Of a stretch of 64,000 nt of DNA, positions 21,251 to 34,049 are shown piece by piece (within the stretch, counting starts at the first letter, position 1; each line of letters opens with the position of its first letter). The notes under the pieces were generated by a model. It was given only the letters and a program-made list of their open reading frames with translations, searched no databases and was not told the DNA's origin. The DNA comes from Mycteria americana (taxonomy: Eukaryota > Chordata > Aves > Ciconiiformes > Ciconiidae): the NCBI RefSeq assembly GCF_035582795.1, contig NC_134365.1:77171635-77235634 (forward strand), in the 5' to 3' direction. Both the position numbers and the translations under genes were made by a program.

Positions 21251-22989
21251 AAAAAGACACTGATAGGCAAGGCAGCAGACCATGAGCCTTGGGACAGTGC
21301 CACGTAAGAGCAGAACCCTCCTTCTTACACCTCAGGGCAGCATGCTTAAATTATACATTTTCATCACTTCTGAAACAGTCTCCTGGCTTCTCTGTATTGT
21401 CACAGGGCCTTCAGGTCAATGCACAACTGAGATGGAAGCAGCAAGGAGGATTGTGGCATTTCTCCTGCCTCCCTCTGCTCCATCTCCAAATCCAAATCCC
21501 CATCCCCATGCTCCAGAACAGGGAGCTTCAGGAAACAGCAAAAGCTTTAATCAAACAGCTGTAACCAAACACACAGAGAACACAACAGAGAACCCAGCTG
21601 GCACAATCCCATTTGTCATTCGCCTCTGGTTACTGCAACTGGCTCACATACTAAACTCTCCATGTAGCCAGAAAATGACTTCTCAGCCACACTAGGAGGC
21701 TTCCAAATGCAACAGGACGGAGCCACCGCTCTCCACCAGGCACTGGGGCTTTGGGGACAGAGGAGAGGCAGCCGATATGCAAATCGTCAGGTCTGGATTC
21801 CCAGAACATTTTCTTCTCCTGCAGAGAAATGCCAGCATGTGCTGTGGGTGTTACAGGCAGCAAAGAAACCCCCACTCTGCTTTTTACACACCTGTGTCCC
21901 TTTCCCTCCATGCCACAGCCTCTTGAGTCCTGTAAATCATTTTTAGCTTGGTAAACTGTAGAAGGGAAAGTAGGCAGAGGCTTGAGGAACAGAGCCTTTG
22001 CTGTAGAGAAGGCAGGAAAGCACTGCTCTAATCTAACAGTGAGCACGCTTCAAGGTTACATGCATATTTTTAGTAAGAGGAGGAACGTCTACTACAGTCA
22101 CACTTCTATATATTAAGCAATACATTTCTGCTTGTGTAGCGGATAAGAGGACATTTTAGACACGGCATAAGCCAGTCCATTTATTTCACAAAACAAACAC
22201 AGGAAATCTGGCTCTCTACCTTCCTCTGAAATTGCAAGTCCTGTTGCACAGAAACTGCAAGTACTACTCACCTGTCCCTGCTTTCAAGACACCACAGAAG
22301 TCACTGCTCAGCTGGACAAGATTTTCAAGAGGTTAGTGTCTCTGAGAGCTCCTGTAACTGTATGGTTTGGCACTTCCTTTTTCTGAAAAGAAATGGTGAA
22401 AGATGGAGTCTGAACACATGGAGAAAAAAAGCAGATCAAGGAGGATGTGATGTCATACGTTCAGCTAATACAGTGGCTGAAAGAAGGGTCACACAGCTGT
22501 GCTGTGAAGAACTCATGTAATTAAAAATTAATCAGAAAAAAAAAACAAAGGAAGAAGGAAATTGAAACCCCATTATCGCTAAACATTACGCTTTATACTG
22601 TGGCAGGAAACCAGTTGCTGTTTCGTTTTCTCCTCCTTTGCTAAGAATTCCCAGTGCTCACGCTGCTTGTGTGGCTGCCACGAGAACAAAGCTGAGAGTT
22701 TCACAGAGCTGCCTCCTGCCACCCCAAGACTTCAGTTCTGAATGCTCCTTTGAACACACACTCTTTTGACCAATTAACTTACTCATCCATTTGGGAATAC
22801 TCCCTCTTATGCCGGATACTTCACTGAATGACTTTGCCAAATTCAGGTGTCCCTCATTTTATGATAGAGTTCCCCCTCATCCCTGTGCTCGATGGCAGCT
22901 GACCCGCCCTTACAGAAGACACGTTGATGTGTTCATAAAATGCCACCCTTATCCATACAGCCACTAAGTTTAGGGTTTACTGCAGTTTC
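21251..22989. other. DNA upstream of A4GALT-like copy 1 (intron or flank)
   Basis: The first 170 bp (to about 21,420) is recognisably similar to 30,250-30,420 upstream of copy 2, so the duplication included intron sequence. No 5' exon or promoter for copy 1 was found in the rest. Confidence 0.5.
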
Positions 22990-24330
22990 TACTGTTGCCT
23001 GCAACAAATGTCAGGCCTATTGCTCTGAGAGAGCAGGTGGCTCAGGACCATGCCCTCTTGCCTTTTGACCTTGTCCGAGGACAGAGGCTCCACAACCTCT
23101 CTGGGCAACCTGTTCCAGTGTTTCGGCACCATTTCTTTCATTCTAATTTCCCATATTTCAATTTGTGCCCATTGCGTCTCATCCTGTCACTGGATTCCAC
23201 AGAGAAGAGTCTGGCTTGTCTTCTTTATCCCACCTGTCTCCAATCAGGTATTGATGCACTTTGACAAGACACACCCTGAGTCTTCTCTTCTCCAAGAAAA
23301 ATTATCAGAGCTCTCTCAGCCTCTCTTTGTACAGCACGTGCTCCAGTCCCTTTCTCATCTTAGTGGCCCTTCGCTGGACTTGCTCCAGCATGCCCATGTC
23401 TCATTTTTACTGGGGAGCCCAGAACCAGCACTCCAGATGTGTCTCACTAGTGCTGAATAGCAGGGAAGGATTGCTTCCCTTGACCTTGCAGGCAATGCTC
23501 TACGTAGTGCAGCCCAGCAGGCTCTTGGCCTTCTTTGCCACAAAGGCACACTGCTGGCTCCTGGTCAACTTCTTGTCCACAGGTGCATGGAGTTATCTCT
23601 CACCGGTTGCATCTCTCTTTGTTGAACTTCATGACATTCCTGTTGGCTCATTTCTCCACCTTGTTGATGTCACTCTGAGAGGCAGCTCAACCACCTTGTG
23701 TATCAACCACTCCTCCCAGTTTTGCATAATCTACAAACTTGTTGAGGTTGCACTGGATCCCATCATCATCAAGGTCATTAACAAAAACGTTAAACAGTAC
23801 TAGCCCCAGCACAGATCGCTGACGTGTACCAGTAGTTACTGGCCTCCACATGGACTTGTCACTCATCACAATCCTTCAAGTCCAGAAGTTCAGTCAGTTT
23901 TCAAATCCACCTCACTGTGTTTATATAGTCCACACTTCTTCAGTATGTCTACAAGGCTGTTATGGACACTGTGTCAAAAGCCTTACTAAAGCTGCAATAA
24001 ACAATATCCGATGCTCTTCCCCTGTCCACTGAGCTGGTCATTTCATCATAGACGGCTATCAGTTTAGCCAGGCATGATTTCCCCTTTGTAAATCCATGCC
24101 GGCTACTCCTAATCAACTTCCTGTCCTTAATATGTTTGCATATGACTTCCAGGAGGATTCGCTCCATCATCTTCCCAGGGGTCAAGGTGACACTGATTGG
24201 CCTGTAGTTCCCTGGATCTTCTTCCTTGCACTTCTTGAAGATAGGCAAGATAGGAGTGACTTTTGCTTCCTTCCACTTCCCCTGATCTCTACCACCTTTC
24301 AAGCATAACAAAGAGTGGTCTCACAGTGAC
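22990..24330 (-). mobile_element. CR1 LINE, old copy, minus orientation
   Basis: Broken reverse-transcriptase frames run on the minus strand: 24,311 to 23,949 carries the PGNYRPISV and FSKAFDTVS motifs of CR1 RT, and 23,869 to 23,687 the LFNVFVNDLDDD segment. The catalytic FADD is degraded to FVDY, so the copy is dead. The 3' part, read on the plus strand, shows the usual CR1 antisense phrases (GGGCAACCTGTTCCAGTG near 23,105). It is 5'-truncated near 24,330. Confidence 0.8.
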
Positions 24331-27300
24331 ATCAGCCGGCTCCCACAGCACTCGTGGATGCATCTCATCAGGTCCCATCATCTGTCTGTTCATTGAGTCC
24401 TGACATGTATTCCATGGACATGGTGATGCGCAAGAGACTGTGGCATGCATCCCCAACAAGGAGGGATTACAGTGTAGAGAAACACCCCCAAGTTCTTCTT
24501 ACCTGTAGCCAGATGCAGAAATTAATTTTAGTTTGCTTCAAACTGATCTCGGAACTCTCTTTCAATCTCTCATCTCCTATGGACCTTGCACCTCTCTAGC
24601 AGGCTTCCTGTTCCTTCTGCAGTTGAAAAAAAAATAATGTTGGTAGCTTTAATATCTTTTGTTAATTAATGTTAACATTTCAAACAATGTTTTCTATAGC
24701 CTAATGGTGTTTTCATATTTAACTTGCCAGACTTTATGTGCCTACCTAATTTTCCCCCTGGACATAGATTCCACTTTGTGAACAGTACTTTCTTACTTCT
24801 TGTACCTCTCCAACATACTGCAGAGCCATGGCAGCTGCTATTTGGCTCCATCATTATATACAAATTAAAAGGTCAAGATCTCAGCTTGAGCTGTAATGGC
24901 AGGGTGCAGCTGAAGTGACTTCCTCCTGTAGTTTTGTCTTCTGGACTATGCCTATTCAGCTGAGTTCCAGGCATGGTTGCAAAGAAGGTACCAGAGAGAC
25001 CACAAGCCAAGTGCACACAGGGAATGGTCACAAATACTTGAGAGAGATGAACCTGAAGTACATAAGAAAGACCAGAGTGCCAGTGTTCACAAATGGCATA
25101 TCCAAACAGAGCATGTGGATAGCTTTCTTCTTCCTCTTCTCTCCTGTTGAGGACAAACCAGCCCTAGGCAGACTTCAGCTCCCAACATGTATATGATTAA
25201 GGCAGGTAACTGCACATTCCCCCAGGAAGGGCTCTTAACTTGCTTTGCACCACAGCCTTCCTGGACTCCACATTTTGGAGGGAGGGAGAAGAAACAGGGA
25301 GGAGAAGAACAGGGGAAAAAAGAGCCCTACAGAGCATTACTACTTAACTGCGCATCCTAGATCCCTCCCGACACAAGAGCTCCTGGCACAGGAGCGCTCT
25401 CAGCCAGCACAGAGAAAATAATCATCATTCAGTTTCTTCCCAGGAGACCAGGTCCAGGATTACCCTACTGATCCTTCCTTACTCCTCTTCTGTTGCACTG
25501 TCCAATTCTGCATCTCCAACCCCCATCCCTGGCTTCTCTCCTTGACGTACTGCACACCTGGGTACCAGCTAACTTTCATGACCTCAAGAACAAAGGAAGC
25601 AGGGCAAGAAACAGCTAGTGCCTTCTCACCACTTCCCATCATCCTTGCCTGCATATCAGCAGTGAAGAAAGCATAGGCAACTATTTTACGTCTCAAGGGA
25701 AAACTGTTTCCCTGGCTCTTGACTCAAGGAGTCACAATAAAACTCCTCTGCACACCAGACCCCACCAGTCCTTTCACAGCCTTTCAAAATGCTCCCCTGG
25801 ATGCCAGGGTCTTTAGATCAGGCTCTGAAACGCAGGTGGGAAAATGAATGGCTGCAGCACAAGCTTTCCATTTTTAGGTCTACAAGGGCATAGACACTGT
25901 CAATACTAAGGTAGGCTGTAGCCCATCACCCAGGGAAAAAGCAACACAATTTCTCATAGACTTTCCTATTCCATAACATCCAGACCTTCAGAGTGAGACT
26001 AAAATGCCTTGCTTCTGATAGATTGCAGGTCATGAATGATGGGGCGATACCTGGTTGGATTAGGAATCAGTACCATGCACTGTGCTTTCCTCTGTTACCT
26101 CCACTCAGGTCCCAAAGATAGCATGTAGTCATGGTCCGCAGAGCCTTCTTTCCACATGTGCTTATGCTCAACTTGTCTCATGTTCATTCCACACTCCTAA
26201 TTTTAGTGAGTCACTTCAGGACACAACTTTAAAATGCTTTTCTGCGTAATAACTAACAGATTGCTCAGACCTACCATCAACGCCTCGCAGAACAAAATGG
26301 AACATCTTGGCAGAGAGAAGTAATAGTAAAAACTGTATTTATTTTTCTTTCACAAGACAAAGGGGAAAAGGCCGAAGGCTGTTTTGGTTTGATTCTCTCC
26401 TTATCAAACCTTGGAACATTGACTCTACAGGGAAAAAAACCAAAGAAAAACAACAACAAAAAACCCACTCCACTTACCCAAAAAGGTACTTTCCTAGAAT
26501 AAGCGATCAAGCCAGATATTCATTGCAGTGGGTCCCAAACACTCCCATAATCAGTTCATGGTATTGCCACAGTAGAGTCCCCTGTTATGCCTTTATGATC
26601 ACCAACCACCATTTTACGATCTCTGGTAGGGGTTCCTAGCTCACTAAGATTTCTGTTGTTTAGCCCAAAGGGCCCAAAACAGGAGGAACCAGTAGAAGGA
26701 AAAACCACGCCTCACTGACCACACACTAGGCCAGGGCTAACAATTTTGTGGCTGCTTCTAAAGAAAGCAGTGAAAAACCCCCACAGAGTAGTGACAGTGA
26801 GAGCAGGGAGTGAAAACAGCATCCATTTATACCACTTAGTGTGTCGAAGAATGCTTATACAGTCAGGAAAATCTGCTGTTTCCCCACAAAGTCTTTGTTC
26901 TTAAAGATGTTTAGTGTTGGGAGAGCTGTAGACATGCAAAATCCTGAATGCCTCCAGGCTGGGAAGAACCATAACGCTGGGCAGAACAAAGGGGCAGCAC
27001 TACATACACACACGTATGTGGTGCCAGCCACTGGAGGGATGTTTCCAGCACCTTCTTCACTCCAGAGTAGCTACTTGTGCACAGACCTCACATGCTGCCC
27101 AGCTCACAGGCAGGTAGCTTTCAATCAAAGCACTGGCATCCGATCAACACTGGACATCTCAGCATTAAAAAAAAAAAAAAAAAAAGGCACACTCCCTCCT
27201 TAGGCTCCCACGGCCATGTTCCCTGAGGGACAGAGAACTGAGGGACAGAGAACTGTTTTGTAAAAGAGATGGGCAATTTATTTTTCGCATTTTTATCATC

Positions 27301-29108
27301 AAAGAAGAGACAAATAAATCTGAGACAAACAGAGAAATGTTGCATGCACAGTCTTTTATGTTTTTGACCATTGCCTTGGCTAGACTGAGCAAACCTCACA
27401 CTGCTTATGGTTGACCTGGGAAACAGAACAGGCCTCAGACAACTGCAGATATAGAAATCATTTGAGGCACACTCAAAGGACATGCAGGAAGCACCATGTG
27501 AAAGAGCTGACACTTTGGGGCCAGGTGACACTGAAGATCTGACCGATTCATGGTCATCAAAGGGGCCATTGGACCACCCCACTGCTGTTCCTAGGCGTAA
27601 GAAGAGGAGGCACACTGGAGGCAGAAAAGATTTTACAGTGAGATCATAATCTTTTCATAGTGTAGGAGAGGGGATGGCCAATGCTCTGCTCATCCGCATT
27701 AACCCTATCATAAGCTCATGTGTCTCAGTGATCCCCTTTAGAATGTGGTGGGGACCAGATGTAACGATGCTAATGGTCTCAACCTTATTCCTGTTTCTCA
27801 CTGCTCTTTCTCCATTATTTTCTGACAAGAACTGTAAGAGCATCAATACATCCTTTTGGCCATCAAGGCAAGGGACGAGTTTTCTCCCACAGTTTGTCCA
27901 ACCAACTTGCCCCTGTGGGTGGGAACCCTCAAAGGCACAACAGCACCTTGCAAGAGATACATTAACTTTCTCCACTGCAATTCAGGAAGATGCTCACGGA
28001 GAAGAGTAACGCTTTCCACTGCACTCCTCAAGACCTCCCAGGAGAGATTTGTACTCCTGGACAGTGAATTGCAGGAGCACTCCAGGCTACTTGAAGACGT
28101 CCACCATAAATGACTCATAAATGGACTTGAATTTAGACAGTACAGGTTCCCTACCAATCTCTCTGTAACCTTGGAAATACTTGGAAATATCATGCCTTTC
28201 CTTTAGGATCCATCCAAGTGCTGAAAGATCTTGTGCATCTTAGATGCAGTTATGGACATTTGGTCACAGTGACAAACTCAGTGTAAAAGATAATTCAGCT
28301 CTTCCTGTGTTAGGTGCAATTTAAGGTGTGATTTGGATGAGCTCTCCTGCTCATTGCAGGGTGTTAATTTGCCACTACTATAAAATAAAACATTGCTGTG
28401 CAAGAGCTCCTTTAAATGATGAGCTGCCCTTAGATCCTCATGTTCTGATTCATACCAAATTTTCACGTCTTTAGATCTATGACACTGAACAGAGACTGCA
28501 GCATCCTGCTCCTTCCTCAAACCAGACGTGAGGAAAGTCTCCTCCACCAAAGGCTTCAGAAGATAAGGGAATGAAAATAAAAAGAAGTTGCTTTAGCCCT
28601 TTCTTTCTTCTCTGTTTTCCTCTACATTTTTCTCAGGACACCTGCTCTAGCACATCCTTAACTTCCTCCTCAGTTCCCATTCTTTGCTCTCCCATCCTTT
28701 CATTGCTTTGAGGACTGCACTTCAGAAGTTCTGAGAATCAGGCTATGAGATGTATTTCTACAAAGGCCTCTTCCAGTTTTACAGACATAGAAAGGGGCCT
28801 TACTCCTCTGAAAGGCTGATGGAGGCTGCCACAAGTGGCCCAGCACTTGCTCCCCTCCTGAGATTTCTCTACCTGACCAAGCAGAGCAGAAGAAAGGTCC
28901 TGCAGAGAAACAAAATGCTGCTGGTAGTCAGTTAAAGTCAAGACAAAGAGCTGCACAGACATCGGCTGAAGCTACAGGCTCCACCTATGCCCCACAAACA
29001 GCTTTTATCCTCAACTTCCACCACCTCACTTCAAAAGAAAGTTCATTTGTGATGGAACAGATGGAGAGTTGTGGGCTCCCAGGCAACATCTCTTAGCTGA
29101 CCCTTGAG
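24331..29108. other. Interval between the two A4GALT copies
   Basis: 4.8 kb, presumably including the 3'UTR of copy 2. It holds an A19 run at 27,167-27,185 and a set of minus-strand open frames at 27,650-28,550 (see findings). No exon was recognised and there is no CpG island. Confidence 0.45.
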
Positions 29109-30182
29109 TCACTGCCGTTTAGAGTCCTTCTTCATGATATCATACGTGGCAGGGCAGAAGTGAGAATGGAGCTGAGCCAGCAAAGCCTGGGATGTGATCT
29201 CTAGCCTTGTCCCTTGGCTCTTCTTGTTCCATATGTGCACTGCATAGGTGTTATTAAAGAGGTGGTGAAGCTCCGAGGAGCTGACCACTTCAAAGTATTT
29301 CTTCCAGTCCTGCCACCGAATGGGATAAAAAGCCTCACGGGGCAGAGCACTCACTCCTTTGCAGCTCTTACTGCTCCGAAGACTCCTGATGGAGCACCAC
29401 TTCTTGAAGACACGCGTTAAGAGCTGTGGGCCCTGGTGCCCCCAGATCCAGCTGTTGTAGTTCTCCACAAAGTCCTTCATACAAAGTTCCATGAACTTGT
29501 GTTTGGGCGTAAAGGACAGAAAGGCCCCGTTCAGTACATACTTGGACTGGGTACCAAGCACATTGGTGAGGTTCTTCAAGTTCCTAAGCACAATGAAGTC
29601 TGTGTCCAGGTAGATGCCACCAAATTTCCACATGATGGCAATTCTGCAGGCGTCAGACAGGACAGGTAAGAAATAAGGCTCCCAGCGCTGCTGAGCCTGC
29701 AAGTACCACTTTGCCAGAGGCGTCCCTGAGAAAAGCTCCAGCAAGTCCAGGGGCCGGATTTCCACATTGGGGAAGCAGCTCAGCAACGAGAAGCCCCAGT
29801 GGTTGGGTAATGAGGCGTTACTGTTTGCCAAACCTTTCATGAGCACCACAACCCTTGTCTCGGGGTGCGTCCTGGCCGCTGACTCCACAGAGCATATGAA
29901 CAGGTAACTTGGGTTAGTTTGCTCCGAGGTCTCCACAAAAAACACATCCCCTGGGGAAGGAGGGGGCCCACCAGCAATGGCACGGGGAAGAGAAGGCACA
30001 GAGTGAGCACAGCGGATTTCAACAGGCAAGCTGTAGACTTGGCCCCTGCCCTTAGGGTCCTCCGTGATTCTCCAGTACAACATGATGGAGGCAAATGACA
30101 TGAACTTAAAGGTGAGGATAAACAGAGCCCTGAGCTTGTGGCTCAGCACCACCCTGGTCAGTTTTAGCAGGCAGTTGGGCAT
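29109..30182 (-). CDS. A4GALT: A4GALT, lactosylceramide 4-alpha-galactosyltransferase (Gb3 synthase), tandem copy 2, 357 residues
   Basis: The enzyme adds Gal alpha-1,4 to lactosylceramide to make globotriaosylceramide (Gb3, Pk antigen) in the Golgi. Length is close to the human 353. Visible parts: membrane anchor (about residues 19-38, ALFILTFKFMSFASIMLYW), VETSEQTNPSYLF, SAARTHPETRVVVLMKGL, the catalytic DxD D193-T194-D195 in IYLDTDFIVL, WGHQGPQLLTRVFKKWCS, and the C-terminal YAVHIWNKKSQGTRLE. In the segments that differ between copies (LGTQSKYVLNG, IWGHQGPQ, RWQDWKKYF, WNKKSQG) this copy matches the mammalian enzyme, so it is called the orthologue. Start MPNCLLKL parallels the family; an in-frame ATG three codons earlier (30,191) is possible. 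Single coding exon, acceptor at 30,238-30,239. Its 5' noncoding exon should lie upstream, perhaps in the 54-kb CpG island. Confidence 0.95.
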   Translation of the reverse strand: MPNCLLKLTRVVLSHKLRALFILTFKFMSFASIMLYWRITEDPKGRGQVYSLPVEIRCAHSVPSLPRAIAGGPPPSPGDVFFVETSEQTNPSYLFICSVESAARTHPETRVVVLMKGLANSNASLPNHWGFSLLSCFPNVEIRPLDLLELFSGTPLAKWYLQAQQRWEPYFLPVLSDACRIAIMWKFGGIYLDTDFIVLRNLKNLTNVLGTQSKYVLNGAFLSFTPKHKFMELCMKDFVENYNSWIWGHQGPQLLTRVFKKWCSIRSLRSSKSCKGVSALPREAFYPIRWQDWKKYFEVVSSSELHHLFNNTYAVHIWNKKSQGTRLEITSQALLAQLHSHFCPATYDIMKKDSKRQ

Positions 30183-30779
30183 CCTGAGCATTCTCGCTCC
30201 CGTCAGAGCCTGCCTCTCCCAAGACAACCGTCGTGATCTGAAGGGGAGGAAAGAAGAAAAAGACATTGACATGGAAGGCAACAGACCACGAGCCTCAGGA
30301 CAGTACTATGGCAGAGCCACATACTGAACTCTCCTTCATGCCGGCATGCTTGAATTACGCCTTTAGGTCATCTTTAAAAAAGTATCCTGGCTTCTCCATG
30401 CTGCCACAGTGCCCACATGGCCCCAACAGAAACCACAGCCCATGTTCAGGTTTTGAGGTTATGTGACAAAGCTCATCTGCACACCCACAAAAAGCTCAAA
30501 GGGACAATGGCAGGAGAGGGAGCCCAAATATACCCTGCCGGGCTACTCCCAGGCCCATCACTGGGGCCATCAGCCCATCAAAGGCCCATCTGCCCAAGTC
30601 CAGAGGAACACAGGAGCACAATGGCAGGCGGGATCCTGGATCAAGGACTCTGGAGGAACCAGCACCTTGTCTGGGCCCCTCCCAGGGCTGCCCCAGTGTC
30701 CAGGCATGAAACTCATCACCAGAGTCACCAGAAGCAGCTCTCCAGATCACCTTTCAGACTAAGGGGGTCACTGCCTAGG

Positions 30780-31775
30780 AGTGGGACATATTATGGGGTG
30801 CAGAGGAAGAACAGTTTGGAATCACACAGGACTTGTGAGATACTTAGCAAAGGAACCAAAGGTGGAGCAAGGGAGGCGTTTAGGTGATTTTGGGAGGAAC
30901 AAGAGTGGGAAAATAGAGGTGTAAGGAGATAACAAGGGCCAGACGCAGGTAAATAGCTTGCCAGTCAGTACGCTTGTCTGGCTGTGCCCTGCGCCTGATC
31001 AGTCTCTCTTGTCTTCTTACTAAATTCCTTTCTGACTCTTTCCTGGGTGAGGGCTTTCAATTCTGTGTGCACACGTGCATATCAGGGTGTGAATGCAGCT
31101 ACTGGAGTCAGAGCGCAGGTCGGAGGGCCTATGTGTCCGTGGTGCCAACAACTGGAGTTGAGTGTGGGTGTGCAAGTATGCAACGGCTAGCAAAGATCAA
31201 GTGGCCTGTGAGTATGCAAAGTGGCCTGGGAACCAGAAGCGTGAGTGGGTCCCTAAGGGCCAGCTCTGGGTGTGAGAGCACCTGTGTGTCTCTAAGGGCG
31301 AGAGCACAGGGGGGTCGGCTATGGGACATGGAAAGTCCTGGCCAGATGTGTGTGTGTGTTTGAGAGTTCGTACCAGCAACTGGAGTAAGGCTGCAGCCCT
31401 GGGGACTTGTATGTCCAGGTGCCAGCAACTGGGGAGACTGGGCAGCTACTGGGCTGCGTGTCTAAGCCCAGCTGCTGGAGGGATCCACCTTGTACATGTC
31501 TATGTATATTCTCACTCGTGGACTTCCATCCTGTCCAGCCAGAGAGGGGAGCAGGATGAGGCTGTTGGTGCTGCTTATGTTCATGTGGGTGCTCTGAGTG
31601 TCTGCCCATGATCTGTGTGGCCAGCCATGTATATGTACATATATATGTAGTGTATATGTGTGCTGTGCCTGTGTGTGTGCCTGCTGAATACATCTTCAGC
31701 CTCACTACTGTCTGGACATGGAGCAGCAGTAGTCTCACCTCTCTTGGGCTGTTGGATCTCGTATGATATATGGTC
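30780..31775 (+). mobile_element. Probable LTR with internal degenerate GTG-rich repeats
   Basis: The central part repeats the phrase GTRCCARCAACTGGAG at about 31,141, 31,367 and 31,421 within GT-rich text. It is followed by a (TATATG)-like microsatellite near 31,625-31,655 and the phrase CTCACTACTGTCTGGACATGGAGCAGCAG. This layout resembles avian ERV LTR and leader sequence. Boundaries and family are uncertain, and no target duplication was found. Confidence 0.35.
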
Positions 31776-34049
31776 CTCTAGCAAAGATTACTCTCCTTCA
31801 AAAACAAAATATGGTCAAACCTCTCCATTTATCAAAAACCAAGGCTGACCCTTACTTCCCTGGATGCATACTGTGCTTGCCACTTGTAAGGAAATACAGC
31901 ATTTATTCCATTTTATCTTCATCAGTCCATTATTTTCAAATCAGACACGTACAAGAAGAATCCTAGATACTAGGATTTTAGATTCTCTTTTGTCCTCCAG
32001 TTTGCTGCCATACTAATGATCCTGACACCTGACAGTGAGTAGGGCAGCTGCTTCTGAAATGTTTCATTTCCCCAGGAAGACCTGCCAGCCTTCCCCAAAA
32101 CTGAGAACTCATCTAAAACCCCAGTGCTATCATCTGGTCCTGTCAAGAGGTCTCAGCTCCCAGAATCACAGAATGGTACTTGTTTCCCTTGCATTTATTC
32201 CTCAATAACCACCCTGTGTCCCATATTTACTACAAAGCTCCACAACATGGTAGTGTTCACTATGTTCCTTCACACAGCATCTCTGTTCTTGACCATGCTT
32301 TTAATTTTATATTTAAGCCTCTAGACTTCAAGCACTTAACACTTTCCTTCACTGAAAAAAACATAATCGTATTTTTCCCTTCTTTCACCATTTAAAACCA
32401 CACTTTGTGAAAGAGAATCAAACATTACGACTGTTAAGCCTTCAGCACAGCAGTCATCTTTAAAAGACACATTCTCCTCTTTTCCCACCTATTCTACCCA
32501 GAGAGCCAGACCTTCTCTAGCAGTACACTATACCCTCCTGTCAGGCAGCTGAGCGGGGATACACAGTGCTATTTCTGCTTTTACAAGCCTAGTGTGAATG
32601 TCCTGGCCAGCCCCCAAGTTTAGATGTCTGAAGTCCAAAGTGTAGATTTAACCATAAAGAGATATGTTGCAGCAGATGGAAGAGCAGAGCTGAGTTTATC
32701 TTCCAGAAAGTCCTATAGTTTTTAACAGTCTGAAATAAAGTGTGTCAATGCACAGTCTAATTGAAGGGCACTGCTATCAATGGGCCAATGCCTTCCTCAA
32801 AGCCTTCATAGTCAAAGTGGTGCCAGGCTCTTACTAAAGAAAAAAACAGTAAGGTTTCACAAGGAATATACTCTTTAAAGAAAAAAAACTTGTCTGAAAG
32901 ACGCAAAACACTTTAGTGTCTTCTCTGCTTTAATCCCTGTTTCCCTTTTGGTAAAAGTTTGCATAGTTTAAAAGAAATAAAATCAATAGCATCCAATAGT
33001 AAAAACAGAAGTTTTGTGAGACAAACCAAAAATGTGCAGAATGTAACAGAGAACTACATTATGCCTGCTACAAATAGCTACGGGTCAGCTTAATAACAGA
33101 ACAGAATTTTCTGTTTCAGATTAATCATTCTTCAGTTGAAAAAAAGAAAAACCTCAGCTGAGATTTTTTTATCTCTCAATTTTTTTCCTCCATTTGAACA
33201 AAAGCCTTACCGTCTTATGATTTTTCAACACATCTTCAGTCTCACAGAGACCGCTTTGGAGCATTTCTACTCTACCTGTAGACAATGACACATCATCTGG
33301 CCAGTAGCACTAGGCACTGGCATGCCTGGGAACAGCCACATCATGGTGAGCTGCCCTTCCCCTCCGTACCCTCTGCTTTCCTTCAGACTCTAAGAGGGTA
33401 ACACGCACTTTCTTTCCTTATAGTTGCAAGAAATGGCAAGACTCCGCCATCTCCCCTCCCTCTGTTCTCTCCCTTTTCTCTCTATTGCTCCACTCGTGTT
33501 TGGAAGAGTGAGGGAGTGAGATTTTTTTAACCACATTACACCTGAGTACACAGCACAGTTACTGCTAGGCTAGTAGTACTGCACCAGCAAAGAGTTTGGG
33601 GGTGGGGGAAAAGAGACGGCTATGCAACTCCACCCTGCAGAAACAGCACATCAACAGGGCAAAGTTTACTCCAGCTCTGCCCCACAATGAATCTTTTAAA
33701 GCCTGAATATCAGGGTTTGCAAATAAAACTGCATCTATTCTATGGCTTTTGCCTATACAACTTGTTCAAAGGTCACCACTCATGAACACCTGCAAGTGGC
33801 TGGTCCTGGCCCTTCTCTAGAAAGCTGTACTTGGGAAAATGGCAAAGCACCAAGGCAGCAATACAGGGGTATGCCAGTCTCACACATGGAGAGGAGAAAC
33901 TGTACCCAGATTACGTCCACATGGGGTTTGTACTGTTTGGCCATGTCATTGCTAAACCGTTTTACACCCCAGCATAATGAATATAGTGCCATAGGCAAAA
34001 CATTCTTGACTTGGGGAATTTCACTTAATTAATTTATTACAAATCAACA
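31776..34049. other. Intronic or intergenic DNA upstream of A4GALT
   Basis: Mostly AT-rich unique sequence. A short CAGAATCACAGAATGG at about 32,161 may be the remnant of a CR1 3' end. No exon seen. Confidence 0.45.

Noticed and set aside
21178-21303. N-terminal extension of the A4GALT-like copy 1 frame (start at 21,303)
   Set aside because: A polypyrimidine tract and CAG acceptor at 21,232 show that the extension from 21,232 to 21,303 is intron; family alignment starts at MSNCLPNL.
27167-27185. A19 run as the tail of a retropseudogene
   Set aside because: No recognisable coding sequence precedes it on the plus strand, and the open frames nearby are on the minus strand, where a tail would read as T on the plus strand.
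30183-30281. N-terminal extension of the A4GALT copy 2 frame (start at 30,281)
   Set aside because: The same acceptor at 30,238 makes the upstream part intron; the exon begins at 30,237 and the family start is at 30,182.
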